Of a stretch of 64,000 nt of DNA, positions 35,301 to 43,539 are shown one piece after another. The DNA is from QIAW01 sp035487295. GTDB taxonomy: Bacteria; Acidobacteriota; Terriglobia; Terriglobales; Acidobacteriaceae. Each line of letters starts with the position of its first letter. The first letter of the stretch is position 1. Where the stretch lies: the NCBI GenBank assembly GCA_035487295.1, contig DATHMH010000010.1, positions 124,001 to 188,000 on the forward strand. Reading direction: 5' to 3'. The notes beneath the pieces are model-generated. The model was not told where the DNA came from, did not search any database, and saw nothing but the letters and a program-made list of their open reading frames with translations. A program made the translations under genes and the position numbers.

Positions 35301-36757
35301 GAGTGGTAACAGTTGCCCTGGTTGCAGCGTTACTTTATGGCTGCGCGGCACTGCGTTGGAAGAGAAGGACAACTGCCAATGCCATCGCCCGTCAAACTCA
35401 TAATTACGCGGCTTCTTTCTTGCTGGTTCTTCTGGGCTGGGTGGAGTACCGCAACGCCTGGGTCGCAGCCATCTGGATCGTCTTTGCACTGGCAGCCGCG
35501 CTCGTCGGGCGCTATCTCAAACTGCGTGAGTTTTCCATCAAGTCAGGATTGTTGGCGCTCGTAGCCGTAGGCCGGGTGGTCATGGTAAATCTGCAGGTAG
35601 AACAAACCTGGCACAACATGAGCTTGCGTTTGGTTACGGTCGGAATTGTAATCGCCGCGCTTTACGTCATGGCGCCCCTGAGCCGGCTGAAAGAGTTCTC
35701 CATCACCTATCACCTTGCCAACCTTTACACCTGGATGGCTTCGGCGCTGGTCATGACACTGGTCTGGTACGAGATGCACGAGCATCAGGCGGTTAGTGTC
35801 GCGATTGTCTGGACCCTTTTCGCGGTGGTGTTGTTCGAAATCGGCATGAACCGGCCCTCCCTGCATCTCCGCCTGCAAAGTTATCTGGCGCTGGGCGCTA
35901 CTTTCGTAAGGATCTGGTTTGCCAACCTCAACGCTGAAAAAATTCCAGGCAAGCTGGACCCAAGAATTTATACGGTTGCACCTCTGGCGCTGGCATTCTA
36001 TTACGTGTATGAACGGCTGGAGGCCAGCGGCGAAGCTGACAAGCAATCAGGCACAGAGCGCGGACTTGCGATCACGCAGCTCACCAGCTTCCTGGGATTG
36101 ATCACCCTGGGCGCAATCATGCGCGTGGCTATGGACCAGGAGCAGGTGGTTATCGGCTGGGCGGCGCTTGCTTTTGCATTAATGGCAACAGCCTGGATAA
36201 GAAAGCGTCTGATTTTTCATTATCAGGCGCTCTTTGCGACAGCCTGTGTGGTTTTTCGCGCTTTTTCCTATAACTTATGGTCAGGACGGCCGATGCAAGC
36301 GGATGCTACCCACCAGCCGTGGTTCTGTGTGGGCATTGCAATCACTTTGCTTTTCTTGACTCTTCCCTTTGCCTTCAAGATGCGCGAATGGAAAAGTGAA
36401 CGCAGCAACCGCATACTGCGCTGGATTGAAGAAAACCCACACCAGGTTTTCTTTTTTGCTCCGCTAGCCCTGCTGACATTCCTATTGGGCAAAGAGCTTT
36501 CTCATTCCATGATTACCATTGGCTGGGGGCTGGAAGGCGTGGTTGTCTTTATATTTGCCCTTCGGGTTGGAATGCGCAGCTACCGGCTCTCCGGCTTGGG
36601 ATTGTTGCTGTTGTGCATTGGCAAGGTCCTGATAGTTGACGTTTGGGGGCTTGAACTTCCTTATCGTGCGCTCACCTTAATTGTGTTGGCCGTGATCTTG
36701 GGCGGGGTCTCTTTCCTATACTCCCGCTATCGGGAGATCATTCGGGAATACCTATGA
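32390..36757 (+). CDS. Giant DUF2339 multi-pass membrane protein
   Basis: 1455 residues. Two N-terminal helices (about 4-45), a short coiled coil (45-75) and a long Pro/Ala-rich cytoplasmic or periplasmic linker (85-255) lead to a conserved NWEETIGTNWLAKISVAMLVVGIAVFLSW segment. About 35 further membrane helices run to the C-terminus, many in repeats with W-x3-N-x-W patterns such as WVGFPNTWVPVWWAALALVIIF. This is the DUF2339 layout, whose function is unknown. The stop overlaps an M48 protease start by 4 nt, so the two are coupled. Confidence 0.88.
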   Translation: MTELIIIFILYVVAAIAVSGANEFAIFLVFASIFVVSLRRYLLEKKVSEHWRELQARMKGLELNQQQVLKRLHELEHPATVVAREYKPAPVSSEEAVTRFMPEVEKKPAAEQKPVSHPATVVTPPPPAQAPAEPARVPLVVEPVTPKPATPPPIPVTPPPQAPLIAAQKETGPPAAPSIPAAHPADIHSTPPAAKPTTPPAQPQTPYIPPAAPPHVPPAAPQHVSTPPTSARVTSPIAQPAGMRGSGGSIPSSGYASMHPPKPKRNWEETIGTNWLAKISVAMLVVGIAVFLSWQWNHMTPLARIGLGMLAGAGVLAFGIFLEKREHYVILGRVSIGGGWAIIFVTTYAMRFFKGTEILPSDIAGFVLLFLVAVAMVAHTLRYHSQLVTGAAFILAYSTVWIGNSDQTHSLVANALLSAGLVVLVCRYNWFELEVLGILAAYINHFYWLQPIVERAGRHKPFDQFPVSAGILLVYWAIFRISYLIRKVKTEHEEKVSTLAALLNTFGLLYMLKYQSVHPEWEFAFVLIFGAVEFILGQLPRIRKRRLAFIMLSTIGATLLVAAFYIRYAPEPAHLSVLWLLEAEAFFLAGIFAREVLFRYFGMLAGLAATFQILATQKLTGDIDLPRASVFGLAAVLFYFNSLATPRVWKKLVTSGFELGCLRAFSYIAAFMACSAVWVGFPNTWVPVWWAALALVIIFGGSYLRSWDLCYQSHVIVAAAFLGMLAYGLDLPYTPASHFNLRVLRFVLVALAFYLCAWKNHTLDRLWASAMRGIHTSMAALLIATLIWIEFPNSWMAVSWMVFALALAAVARYGKLREFSVQSAVLAVAVLCRAIYFHLDLTKPMLGYLSERLVTLGLVTIGFYILAWLSSDDEDWAFSRYFSYFNTWAAAGLVSLLIWYEVTPWPGWIAVAWMIEALLLAAVMDILTRRKQEPEALQFSWQSYLITLAAFARTLLFNFDIPHGEGLLNARVVTVALVAALLYGCAALRWKRRTTANAIARQTHNYAASFLLVLLGWVEYRNAWVAAIWIVFALAAALVGRYLKLREFSIKSGLLALVAVGRVVMVNLQVEQTWHNMSLRLVTVGIVIAALYVMAPLSRLKEFSITYHLANLYTWMASALVMTLVWYEMHEHQAVSVAIVWTLFAVVLFEIGMNRPSLHLRLQSYLALGATFVRIWFANLNAEKIPGKLDPRIYTVAPLALAFYYVYERLEASGEADKQSGTERGLAITQLTSFLGLITLGAIMRVAMDQEQVVIGWAALAFALMATAWIRKRLIFHYQALFATACVVFRAFSYNLWSGRPMQADATHQPWFCVGIAITLLFLTLPFAFKMREWKSERSNRILRWIEENPHQVFFFAPLALLTFLLGKELSHSMITIGWGLEGVVVFIFALRVGMRSYRLSGLGLLLLCIGKVLIVDVWGLELPYRALTLIVLAVILGGVSFLYSRYREIIREYL

Positions 36758-37713
36758 AACGCTGGCTCTTCTTATTCATTATTATTGCTGCAAGCGCCGG
36801 GGCTCTGCTGCTGGCCGAGCGGCAGAAGGCGCAGACCCATGTAGGTCCAGAGGTTGTTCTGGGTTTGATCGCCGATACCGAGCAGGAGATGAGCCGCCTG
36901 CCCGCCCGCCTCACCCGCATCAGCGACGAGCAGGAGATCCGCATTGGCGACGAGATGGCGCAGCGTTATCTCGCCGAAATCGATGCGGCGGAAACTAAAA
37001 ATGCTAAAACTAATTACAATGACCAGCTTGTGCAATCTTATGTTGAACGCGTAGGAACAAGGGTTTCCCTTTACGCTCATCGCAAACTTCCCTACCGCTT
37101 TCATTACGTCCCCGACCCAAACGTCATTAACGCTTTCGCCCTCCCCGGTGGACACGTCTTCATAGGCCGCGGCATGCTCGACCTGATGACCACCGAAGAC
37201 CAGTTGGCATCCGTGCTGGGACACGAGGTCGAGCACATTGATTTGTATCACTGCGCCGAGCGCGTGCAGCTTGAGGCCCACATGCGCAAGTTGCACCTGG
37301 AAGAAATCAACGGATTGGTCTCAATCCCGGTTGACCTTTTCAAAGCGGGCTACAGCAAAGATCAGGAGCTCGACGCCGACCGCGCCGGAACCCGGCTGGC
37401 CATGATGGCTTCCTACTCGCCCGAAGGAGCAATCTCGATGTTTCGCATGCTGGGGAAATTATGTGACCAGCAACAAAGTGGAACGGCCAATACTCCCGAG
37501 CAGGAAGTCTCGCAACTGGCCATGGAAACCCTCAAGGGCTACTTTGAAAGCCATCCGCCGGCACAGGAAAGAATTGAGCAAATCGAGAAGCTAATGCGGG
37601 AGTCCCCGACGCCGCCATCGGCGCAAAGACGCCTCGACCCCGGCGTAATGGCGGCCCTGCACAGAGACGGAGAAAGCATGGCCAGCGAGGCGCCTGCGAG
37701 AATTCTGCATTAG
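36754..37713 (+). CDS. M48-family membrane-associated metalloprotease
   Basis: 319 residues. An N-terminal helix (3-20) is a signal or anchor. The zinc site is HEVEH (157-161) in VLGHEVEHIDLYH, with the third ligand in ELDADRAG and the preceding INAFALPGGHVFIGRGM strand typical of BepA/HtpX-like M48 proteases. Such enzymes act in envelope protein quality control. The ATGA overlap with the DUF2339 gene suggests a joint function, such as turnover or processing of the giant protein or its products. Confidence 0.9.
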   Translation: MKRWLFLFIIIAASAGALLLAERQKAQTHVGPEVVLGLIADTEQEMSRLPARLTRISDEQEIRIGDEMAQRYLAEIDAAETKNAKTNYNDQLVQSYVERVGTRVSLYAHRKLPYRFHYVPDPNVINAFALPGGHVFIGRGMLDLMTTEDQLASVLGHEVEHIDLYHCAERVQLEAHMRKLHLEEINGLVSIPVDLFKAGYSKDQELDADRAGTRLAMMASYSPEGAISMFRMLGKLCDQQQSGTANTPEQEVSQLAMETLKGYFESHPPAQERIEQIEKLMRESPTPPSAQRRLDPGVMAALHRDGESMASEAPARILH

Positions 37714-37817
37714 AGCCTCCGCGTTACTCCACGCCTCGCATGGGCTGCCTCCTGTGCAGCGCATCTTACAGGCGTAACTTATGTCCTGGTACATCACAGC
37801 TAACTGCTAAATGCTGG

Positions 37818-38468
37818 TTACTTCCGGCCCTTTGCCCCACGTATCTTTCGGCCATGATTCGTCAACATCCCGCTGAGCCAGATATCGGTCATCTCCTCCG
37901 CGACACGCTGGGGGTCGGACTTCTGATAGCGCTTTCCCCCATAAATTTCCTGTACCAGAAAGTAATTGCCGATCATCCCCAGGAATCCTCGAGAGGCGGT
38001 CACCGGGTCCATTTTTCGCAGCTCGCCCTTTTCCATGCGTTTGCGCAGGTGCTCGGCCAGCACCTCGTAATACTTCGCCACATAGGTCCGGAAAAACCTT
38101 TGCGAAAGCTTATGGTTCTCCAATGCGCTGTAAAGTGATAGCCGGGCGAGCCGGGTATCGCGCTGCAATATCTCGCTGGCCAGCGTGAAAAGCAGTTGAC
38201 GAAGATCAGCCGGCTGATTCAGGCGCTCCTCCAGCTCGCGGTGCGAGCGCCCGCCATGGCTAAGCATCTCTTCAATGACTCCCCAGTACAGATCTTCTTT
38301 GCTGGGAAAATGGCGAAAGATGATGGCCTCATTCACCCGGGCCTTCTCGGCGATCTCGCGCGTGGTCGCCCCTTTATAGCCCTGATCGGCAAAAATCTCT
38401 GCGGCTACCTCTAAAATCTGTTGGCGGCGGTCGGTGCCGGAAAGGCGCGCTTGGCGGTTCGGTGGCAT
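37818..38468 (-). CDS. TetR/AcrR family transcriptional regulator
   Basis: 216 residues. Basic N-terminus, then a classic HTH: ATTREIAEKARVNEAIIFRHFPSKEDLY (about 34-61). The C-terminal domain has the LxxLLFTLASEIL region of regulators that often control efflux systems. It is convergent with the M48 gene and no adjacent target gene is seen on its upstream side. Palindromes just before its start suggest autoregulation. Confidence 0.9.
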   Translation of the reverse strand: MPPNRQARLSGTDRRQQILEVAAEIFADQGYKGATTREIAEKARVNEAIIFRHFPSKEDLYWGVIEEMLSHGGRSHRELEERLNQPADLRQLLFTLASEILQRDTRLARLSLYSALENHKLSQRFFRTYVAKYYEVLAEHLRKRMEKGELRKMDPVTASRGFLGMIGNYFLVQEIYGGKRYQKSDPQRVAEEMTDIWLSGMLTNHGRKIRGAKGRK

Positions 38469-38472
38469 GTAA

Positions 38473-38498
38473 GCAAGTACTTACTATACTTTAGTATG
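38473..38498. promoter_or_regulatory. Candidate operator/promoter of the TetR gene
   Basis: Within 30 nt upstream of the start there are two palindromes: GCAAGTACTTAC around AAGTACTT (38475-38482), and ATACT-TT-AGTAT (38486-38497). The second also looks like a promoter -10 region. Together they fit a self-repressing TetR site. Confidence 0.4.
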
Positions 38499-39396
38499 CA
38501 CCAGAACAAAGTCAAAGACCAGACAAATCTTGGCAGGGATCGTCAATTCGCGTAAATCCGCGTTCATCTGCGGCGAAAAGCTTTGTCTTTCGCTGGCAAC
38601 CGGCAACTGGTAGCTGGCAACTGCTTGCTCTGATATCAAAACCGTGATTTTTGAACGATTGTGCGCCATCATTGTCCTGGGGCATTCAGGATGCCCTGCA
38701 GCGCGCTCTCTGAAATCTTAAAGGTTTTGGTTTCCCTTGCAGCTTGGAGCTGGGGGCTTGGAGCTGGTTTTGTTGCAGCTTGCAGCTGGTTGTGTGGCAC
38801 AGCCCGGCAAGCCGCAATCAAAGACTATATCTCTTCTCCATGCACTGTCATCCTGCTCCCGCGAAGCGGGAGCAGGACCTCCGATGGCGCCGGGCGCCAC
38901 CCAGGGCTGAAAATCGGACTTTCGCTTCGATCTTTCCCTGCGCTGATGGAATCATTGATGAGCCGTTGGCAAGGAGTCTTGCTTTCCTTGACCTGGCTCC
39001 GGGGTGACCGCCGGAGCTTGGAGCCGAGGGCTTGGAGCTGGTTTTTTACCAATCAGTAAATAAAGTACCCCCCCCTCAAGGACTACCAGGTAACCCCCAA
39101 GCATGTCATTGTATTAACAAGAGTTAGATTCAAAACAGGTTACTTAGTAAGGGGGGGTGGTGGCCAAAACCTCCAATGCGCTCGAACTTATTGTAAGAGA
39201 GTTAACAGAACAACAGCTAAAAGCCAAAAGCTAGGAGCTTAAATCTACCCACTAGTACATGTACTATTGGACATATCTATACTGACCTAATGGACACATT
39301 TATCGCTTGTTTTTCCGCTATCAGTACATGTCCCATTCTGGTATTATTGCTCTCCCCCCGAAAGTATGTCCTAGAAGTACGTCCAAGGAGTCCCCT
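38499..39396. other. Repeat-rich gap without a convincing gene
   Basis: About 900 nt with no protein-like frame. Seen in it: a CCGCGTTCATCTGCGGCGAA word (38541-38580), repeated CTTGGAGCTGG words (38743-38765 and 39010-39040), the dispersed repeat at 38846-38910, opposed runs of C (39067-39074) and G (39151-39157) that could pair, and AGCTAAAAGCCAAAAGCTAG (39215-39234). The last 60 nt are the leader of the next gene. Confidence 0.5.
38846..38910. repeat. GTCATCCTG...GAAGCGGGA dispersed repeat, copy 2
   Basis: Matches 23100-23163 in order: TGTCATCCTGCTCCCGCGAA and its palindrome, GGA-CTC-CGATGGCG, then a second hairpin (GGCGCCGGGCGCC here). The first palindrome is conserved base for base, while the second arm differs between copies but still pairs. 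Confidence 0.6.
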
Positions 39397-40485
39397 ATGC
39401 TTCGGTCGATTCTGACTGGCAAGCTTGTTGTCCTGTTGTCTTTCGTCCTGCTCTCTTCGCTGGCCCCGGCACAGTTTCGCACGGTGACGGTGCAGAATGA
39501 TCCCAGCAACCCTGTCCCCACGACCATCCAGAACGGCAACCCGATTCCTATCACGGTTCAAAATACCGATCCTCTCTCCGTAAATGCCAACATCACCAAT
39601 GTGCCCCAGGTCACGGTGGGCGGCACAGTGAGCACTGCCGTCGTCAATGTGCCTACAGTCAACGTGAATGGCACCGTGCCCGTGGCGGTGGGCAACACGG
39701 TGAGCTCTGCCATTGTCAATGTGCCTACAGTCAACGTTAACGGCACTGTGCCGGTAACGGTAGGCAGTACGGTGAGCGCTGCCATCACCAATGTGCCTAC
39801 AGTCAACGTTAACGGCACCGTGCCGGTAACGGTAGGCAGCACAGTGAGCACTGCCATTACCAATGTGCCCACAGTCAACGTTAACGGCACTGTGCCCGTG
39901 GCGGTGGGCAACACGGTAAGCTCTGCCATTGTCAATGTGCCCACGGTAAACGTGAATGGCACCGTGCCCATCTCTGGCGCCGTGACGGCCGCCATTACCA
40001 ATGTGCCAACGGTGAACGTAAACGGAACCGTGCCGGTGAGCGTCACCAATCTGCCCCTGGGAACCATAGGGACGGGTACCACCGTGGTCCTGGTGAAGAA
40101 CCTCGAGAACACGTTGTTGCAGCAGGTGTTCCAAACATCGCTGTCGTGCGCCACCTCCCCGGGACTGGGAAGCAATTGCACAGCAGCATTCAATGTCCCG
40201 GCGGGAAAGCAGCTCATGGTTGAGTACTTGCAGGTGGTATCCAAGGGAAACGTCGCCAACGGCATGCACCACTTCGAGATCCAGACCATCGTCAGCGGAC
40301 AGCCCCTGACCTACTTCTACGGCCCCGGCAACAAACTTCTCTCGGATACGGCCTCTGATGACCGCCTGGTGCGAATCTATGCCGACCCGGGAAGCACGGT
40401 CCAATTAACAGGCGTTCAGGGCATGCCCGGACCAGGCATTACCTTCAACCTGCTGCTCTCCGGACACCTGATCGATGTGCAGTGA
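39397..40485 (+). CDS. Secreted protein with 24-residue tandem repeats
   Basis: 362 residues from the ATG at 39397, 6 nt after AAGGAG. Signal peptide (LVVLLSFVLLSSLAPAQ). Residues about 84-218 are tandem copies of a 24-residue unit, NVPTVNVNGTVPVxVGxTVS plus four residues, likely stacked beta strands. The C-terminal 130 residues form a separate domain with two cysteines (SLSCATSPGLGSNC). It is probably exported and could be a surface or matrix protein. No family is recognised. The upstream gap has several repeats. Confidence 0.75.
   Translation: MLRSILTGKLVVLLSFVLLSSLAPAQFRTVTVQNDPSNPVPTTIQNGNPIPITVQNTDPLSVNANITNVPQVTVGGTVSTAVVNVPTVNVNGTVPVAVGNTVSSAIVNVPTVNVNGTVPVTVGSTVSAAITNVPTVNVNGTVPVTVGSTVSTAITNVPTVNVNGTVPVAVGNTVSSAIVNVPTVNVNGTVPISGAVTAAITNVPTVNVNGTVPVSVTNLPLGTIGTGTTVVLVKNLENTLLQQVFQTSLSCATSPGLGSNCTAAFNVPAGKQLMVEYLQVVSKGNVANGMHHFEIQTIVSGQPLTYFYGPGNKLLSDTASDDRLVRIYADPGSTVQLTGVQGMPGPGITFNLLLSGHLIDVQ
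39646..40050 (+). repeat. 72-nt in-frame tandem repeat array
   Basis: Units begin with AATGTGCC at 39646, 39718, 39790, 39862 and 39934. A shortened 66-nt unit leads to the last at 40000. Adjacent units are nearly identical at DNA level, so copy number may vary between strains by slippage or recombination. Confidence 0.9.
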
Positions 40486-40560
40486 AAGCAGTTGCAGCTA
40501 CAAGCTGCAAGGAAAGGCGAAGGCTTTTCGCTGCAGATTGATGCGGATATGCGCGGATAT

Positions 40561-40695
40561 TCAATCACCCAATTACGCTGTTACCCGATTACCCAATTCA
40601 ATGATCCGATGACCCAATCTTGATATCCGCGTTGATCCGCGTCCATCCGCGGCGAAATCTTCTGCTTTTCTCCGCGACTCCGCGGTGGAATTCAG
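40561..40695. repeat. Two word-like repeat families after the repeat protein gene
   Basis: 40561-40620 has CCGATTACCCAATTCAATGA and related words of the TCATTG family (compare 381-450). 40621-40695 has ATCCGCGTTGATCCGCGTCC and TCCGCGACTCCGCGGTG words (compare 38541-38580 and 53010-53055). The whole 315-nt gap 40486-40800 holds only these and the terminator at 40738-40767. Confidence 0.45.
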
Positions 40696-40737
40696 AAATC
40701 AAAAAATCGTAATTCGTAAATCGCAATTCGCAAATCT

Positions 40738-40767
40738 AAAAAAAACGCCCGGCGGGTCAGGCCGGGC
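40738..40767 (-). terminator. Rho-independent terminator of the Ser/Thr-rich gene
   Basis: Read on the minus strand: GCCCGGC, a 7-nt loop, GCCGGGC, then G and a run of seven or more T. It sits 34 nt after the stop of the minus-strand gene. Confidence 0.85.
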
Positions 40768-40800
40768 AGTCTCCTAGTCAAACTTCGAGGATTGTTGCTC

Positions 40801-41838
40801 TTACTTCTTAAGCGTAAATACTCCAAGCGCCAGTGACGCTAACGCCAGCAGTGCCAGCAAGGGCAGTGGCGAAGCGGTCTGGGGCAGTCCCTGTCCACTC
40901 TGGTTGGCAGCAGACTGGGTGTTCTGGTCCGAAGTCGCGCTCTGGTCCGCAGCAGCCGTGTCCTTGTGTTTCTTGTCTGCCGTCTGGTCGCTGCTTGAGG
41001 TCGCAACAGCCTGATCGCTGCTGGTTGCGGTTGCCGAGCTCGACGAAGAAGGCGAGGTCGCCGTATTCTGCGCCGTGGTCGTGTCGCTGCTGCTCGGAGT
41101 CGTGGATGAAGACGAAGCCGAAGAGCTGGGCGTTGTCGCCGCACCGGCGCCGCTCATGTCTGGGCTGCTGCTGGTGGTGCCGTTCGAAGACGAACTGGTA
41201 GAACCCGTCGTGCTGCTGCTCGAAGGATTGCTGCCGGCCGTCGTGGTATCGCTCTGCGGAGTCGCGCTGGAGCTGCCCGTTGCCGAGCTGCCCGTGGAGG
41301 TTCCGTAAGGCGAAGAGCTGGTTGAAGGTGAAGTCGACGACGCTGAAGAACTGGGCGAGGTCGTGCTGCTGGCCGCTCCCTGGCTGGTCGAGCAGGTCGA
41401 AGACACCATGCTCGCGCTTGCCACTTTGAAGGTGCCATCGCTGTTGGGCGTGCCGGTTACTGCAACCGTGTGTCCCACATGGTCTTTGAAGGCTGCGTTG
41501 TTGTTCGACTGCAACTGCCACGCCTTGCCATTACTGTCGGTCAGGGTGTAGTTGTCGCCAGAAGCGCTGATGCAGCCCTGCACGGTCTGTGATGTGGAGG
41601 AGGCTCCGGTCGAGGTTTGGTCGCTGGAAGAGGAAGAAGACGAAGATGGGTTCGACTGCGTCGAAGAGGGCTGCTGGTCAGGCATGGTGCCTGTCTGGCT
41701 GCCCTGGCTCGACGGCTGGGATGAGGTGCTGGGTTGGTTACTGCTGCCTGTTTGGTCGCTACTACTACTGGTTGACTGCGCCGCCACCATACCGGCGGAA
41801 AGCAGCAGAATTGAAATGCCGTACAAGAGTTTAGTCAT
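40801..41838 (-). CDS. Ser/Thr-rich secreted protein with LPxTA-like C-terminal signal
   Basis: 345 residues. Signal peptide (YGISILLLSAGMVAAQ). Two long Ser/Thr/Gln/Pro-rich regions (22-85 and 150-310) surround a small folded domain (about 86-148: VQGCISASGDNYTLTDSNGK, then GHTVAVTG), of a type seen in acidobacterial secreted proteins. The C-terminus is LPQTASPLPLL, a hydrophobic helix and FTLKK: a tripartite sorting signal like LPxTG, but with A. A terminator follows. Attachment to the envelope by a sortase-like enzyme is inferred, and none is in the window. Confidence 0.75.
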   Translation of the reverse strand: MTKLLYGISILLLSAGMVAAQSTSSSSDQTGSSNQPSTSSQPSSQGSQTGTMPDQQPSSTQSNPSSSSSSSSDQTSTGASSTSQTVQGCISASGDNYTLTDSNGKAWQLQSNNNAAFKDHVGHTVAVTGTPNSDGTFKVASASMVSSTCSTSQGAASSTTSPSSSASSTSPSTSSSPYGTSTGSSATGSSSATPQSDTTTAGSNPSSSSTTGSTSSSSNGTTSSSPDMSGAGAATTPSSSASSSSTTPSSSDTTTAQNTATSPSSSSSATATSSDQAVATSSSDQTADKKHKDTAAADQSATSDQNTQSAANQSGQGLPQTASPLPLLALLALASLALGVFTLKK

Positions 41839-41882
41839 CGATGCTACTCCTAGATTGAGTTCTGCTCTGAACTTCCATAGCT

Positions 41883-41899
41883 CTCGCCGGCCCGGCGAG
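41883..41899. other. Leader hairpin upstream of the Ser/Thr-rich gene
   Basis: CTCGCCG, loop GCC, CGGCGAG, about 45 nt before the start codon of the minus-strand gene. The remainder of the 328-nt gap to tadA (41839-42166) shows no gene. Confidence 0.35.
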
Positions 41900-42166
41900 G
41901 ATCTGAAGCCAGTTATACAAATGGTTAGAAAGAAGTAACTAGCGAGGGGTTTGCTTGAAATTACTTATTTGAGCAACTCTGGTTATGGATTTTCAAGGCT
42001 ATTGATGGGAAAAACCTGGAGCCTCTACTCTCTCTTTGTTTACTATGTTGCAAACTTTGTTTTTGGAATTGTTTTCCCTGTGTTTGCTCAATTGCAAACT
42101 CAATCGCAACCTCGAGACAACTTTGCTCTCGCTTCCCCCCATTTCGCTTAATATGAAACCACCGGC

Positions 42167-42625
42167 ATGAGCACCCCTGACGAACTGTGGATGGAAGCAG
42201 CCCTGCGCGAGGCCCTGCGCGCCCAGGCCAACGACGAGGTCCCGGTGGGCGCGGTGGTTGTGCACCAGGGCAAGATCACCGGCCGCGGATACAACCGCAA
42301 CCGCAGCGACTCCGATCCTACGGCGCACGCTGAAATTGTGGCCCTGCGCGAGGCCGGCCGCACTCTGGGGAATTACCGGCTCGAGGGTTGCGAAATGTTT
42401 GTCACCATTGAGCCCTGCGCCATGTGTTGCGGCGCTCTGGTACATGCCCGTCTGGCGCGCCTGGTCTATGGCGCAGATGACGCCAAAGCCGGCGCGGTGC
42501 GCTCGGTGATACAGGTCTTAAATCATGCGCAACTCAACCACTCCATGCAGGTGCAGGGAGGCGTGCTGGCGGGAAAATGCGCGCAGATGATGCAGGCCTT
42601 CTTTCAGCAGCGGCGCGGGCAGTGA
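42167..42625 (+). CDS. tadA: tRNA adenosine(34) deaminase TadA
   Basis: 152 residues. Zinc and catalytic residues of the cytidine-deaminase fold: H54-A-E56 and P83-C84-A-M-C87. The start DELWMEAALREALRAQ and VPVGAVVV are typical. TadA converts the wobble adenosine of tRNA-Arg(ACG) to inosine. It converges with the glycosylase gene, 14 nt between stops. Confidence 0.94.
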   Translation: MSTPDELWMEAALREALRAQANDEVPVGAVVVHQGKITGRGYNRNRSDSDPTAHAEIVALREAGRTLGNYRLEGCEMFVTIEPCAMCCGALVHARLARLVYGADDAKAGAVRSVIQVLNHAQLNHSMQVQGGVLAGKCAQMMQAFFQQRRGQ

Positions 42626-42639
42626 TGTGCCGGCTGATT

Positions 42640-43539
42640 TTATGAACGTCGCCGCTCCTCTAACTCTTCAATCGTGCGCGGCCAATCTTCGCGCAGCAGG
42701 CGGCTCAGGGAGCGATCGGCTAGCAGTTTGTCGCCTGTCTGGCAGTGGGGGCAATAATTGGTCTCGTTGGAAGCATAACGAATGCGCTGGACCTTTGTGC
42801 CGCATCGCGGACACGGCTTTCCGTAGCGGCCATGCACGGCCATCTGATCGTGAAAGGCCGTGACCTTTTCGGGAAACTTGCCGCCCGCCCGGGAGCGGTG
42901 AATCTCGATCCATTGGGAAAGCGTGCCGCGCGTGGCTTCATAGAGGCGCGCGATCTGCTCGTGGCTCAATTTTTGTGTCAGGGCAATCGGTGAAAGCTGG
43001 GCATGATAAAGAATCTCATCTGAATATGCGTTGCCGATCCCGCTGAACAGCCGCGGATCGGTGAGCGATCGCTTCAACGTATGATTTTCAGCGGTCAAGG
43101 CGGCGCTGAACTGGTCGAGCGTGGCCGAGAAAACGTCAATACCTCCGGGATCAAGCCTGGCGAGTCCGGCCTCCCCCGTCACCAGATGAAGCGAAGCCCG
43201 CTTTCTGCTGCCGGCCTCGGTAAGCGTGAGCGTGCCGGAATCGAAGTGGAAGGCCGCCAGCGTGCGCTTTCCATCGGGGGACTTCTGCTGCTGGCTCCAA
43301 TGCAGCCGGCCGGCAATCATCAGATGCAAGACCAGCCAGAGATCGTTGTCGAAGCCGATGGCGATGCGCTTGCCTATGCGGCGCAACGCAGTTACGGTGT
43401 GGCCGTGCGCTGCTTCAAGGGGAGGATCGGCGGTCCGCAAAAGGAACGGCCCGCGCACTTCGGCCCTCTCCAGAACGTGACCAAGAATGCGCTGCTCCAG
43501 CGCTTCGATATAAACAACAACGTCGGGCAGCTCCGGCAC
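42640..43539 (-). CDS. Fpg/Nei family DNA glycosylase
   Basis: 299 residues. It starts M-PELPDV, where P2 and E3 are the catalytic N-terminal proline and glutamate. The H2TH region (SLTDPRLFSGIGNAYSDEIL) and a C-terminal zinc finger (CPRCG...YCPHC, about 243-268) follow. The enzyme removes oxidised bases by beta-delta elimination. The PELPDV rather than PELPEV start and long linker suggest a Nei/MutM-like subgroup rather than classic Fpg, so I leave the symbol open. Confidence 0.88.
   Translation of the reverse strand: MPELPDVVVYIEALEQRILGHVLERAEVRGPFLLRTADPPLEAAHGHTVTALRRIGKRIAIGFDNDLWLVLHLMIAGRLHWSQQQKSPDGKRTLAAFHFDSGTLTLTEAGSRKRASLHLVTGEAGLARLDPGGIDVFSATLDQFSAALTAENHTLKRSLTDPRLFSGIGNAYSDEILYHAQLSPIALTQKLSHEQIARLYEATRGTLSQWIEIHRSRAGGKFPEKVTAFHDQMAVHGRYGKPCPRCGTKVQRIRYASNETNYCPHCQTGDKLLADRSLSRLLREDWPRTIEELEERRRS

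Noticed and set aside
39646..40050. CRISPR-like periodic array
   Set aside because: Period of 72 nt, repeats fill the whole unit with no variable spacers, and the frame is open throughout.
39277..40404. 375-codon minus-strand frame rich in His/Asn/Val repeats
   Set aside because: It is the antisense of the 72-nt tandem repeat array; the plus strand has signal peptide and ribosome site.
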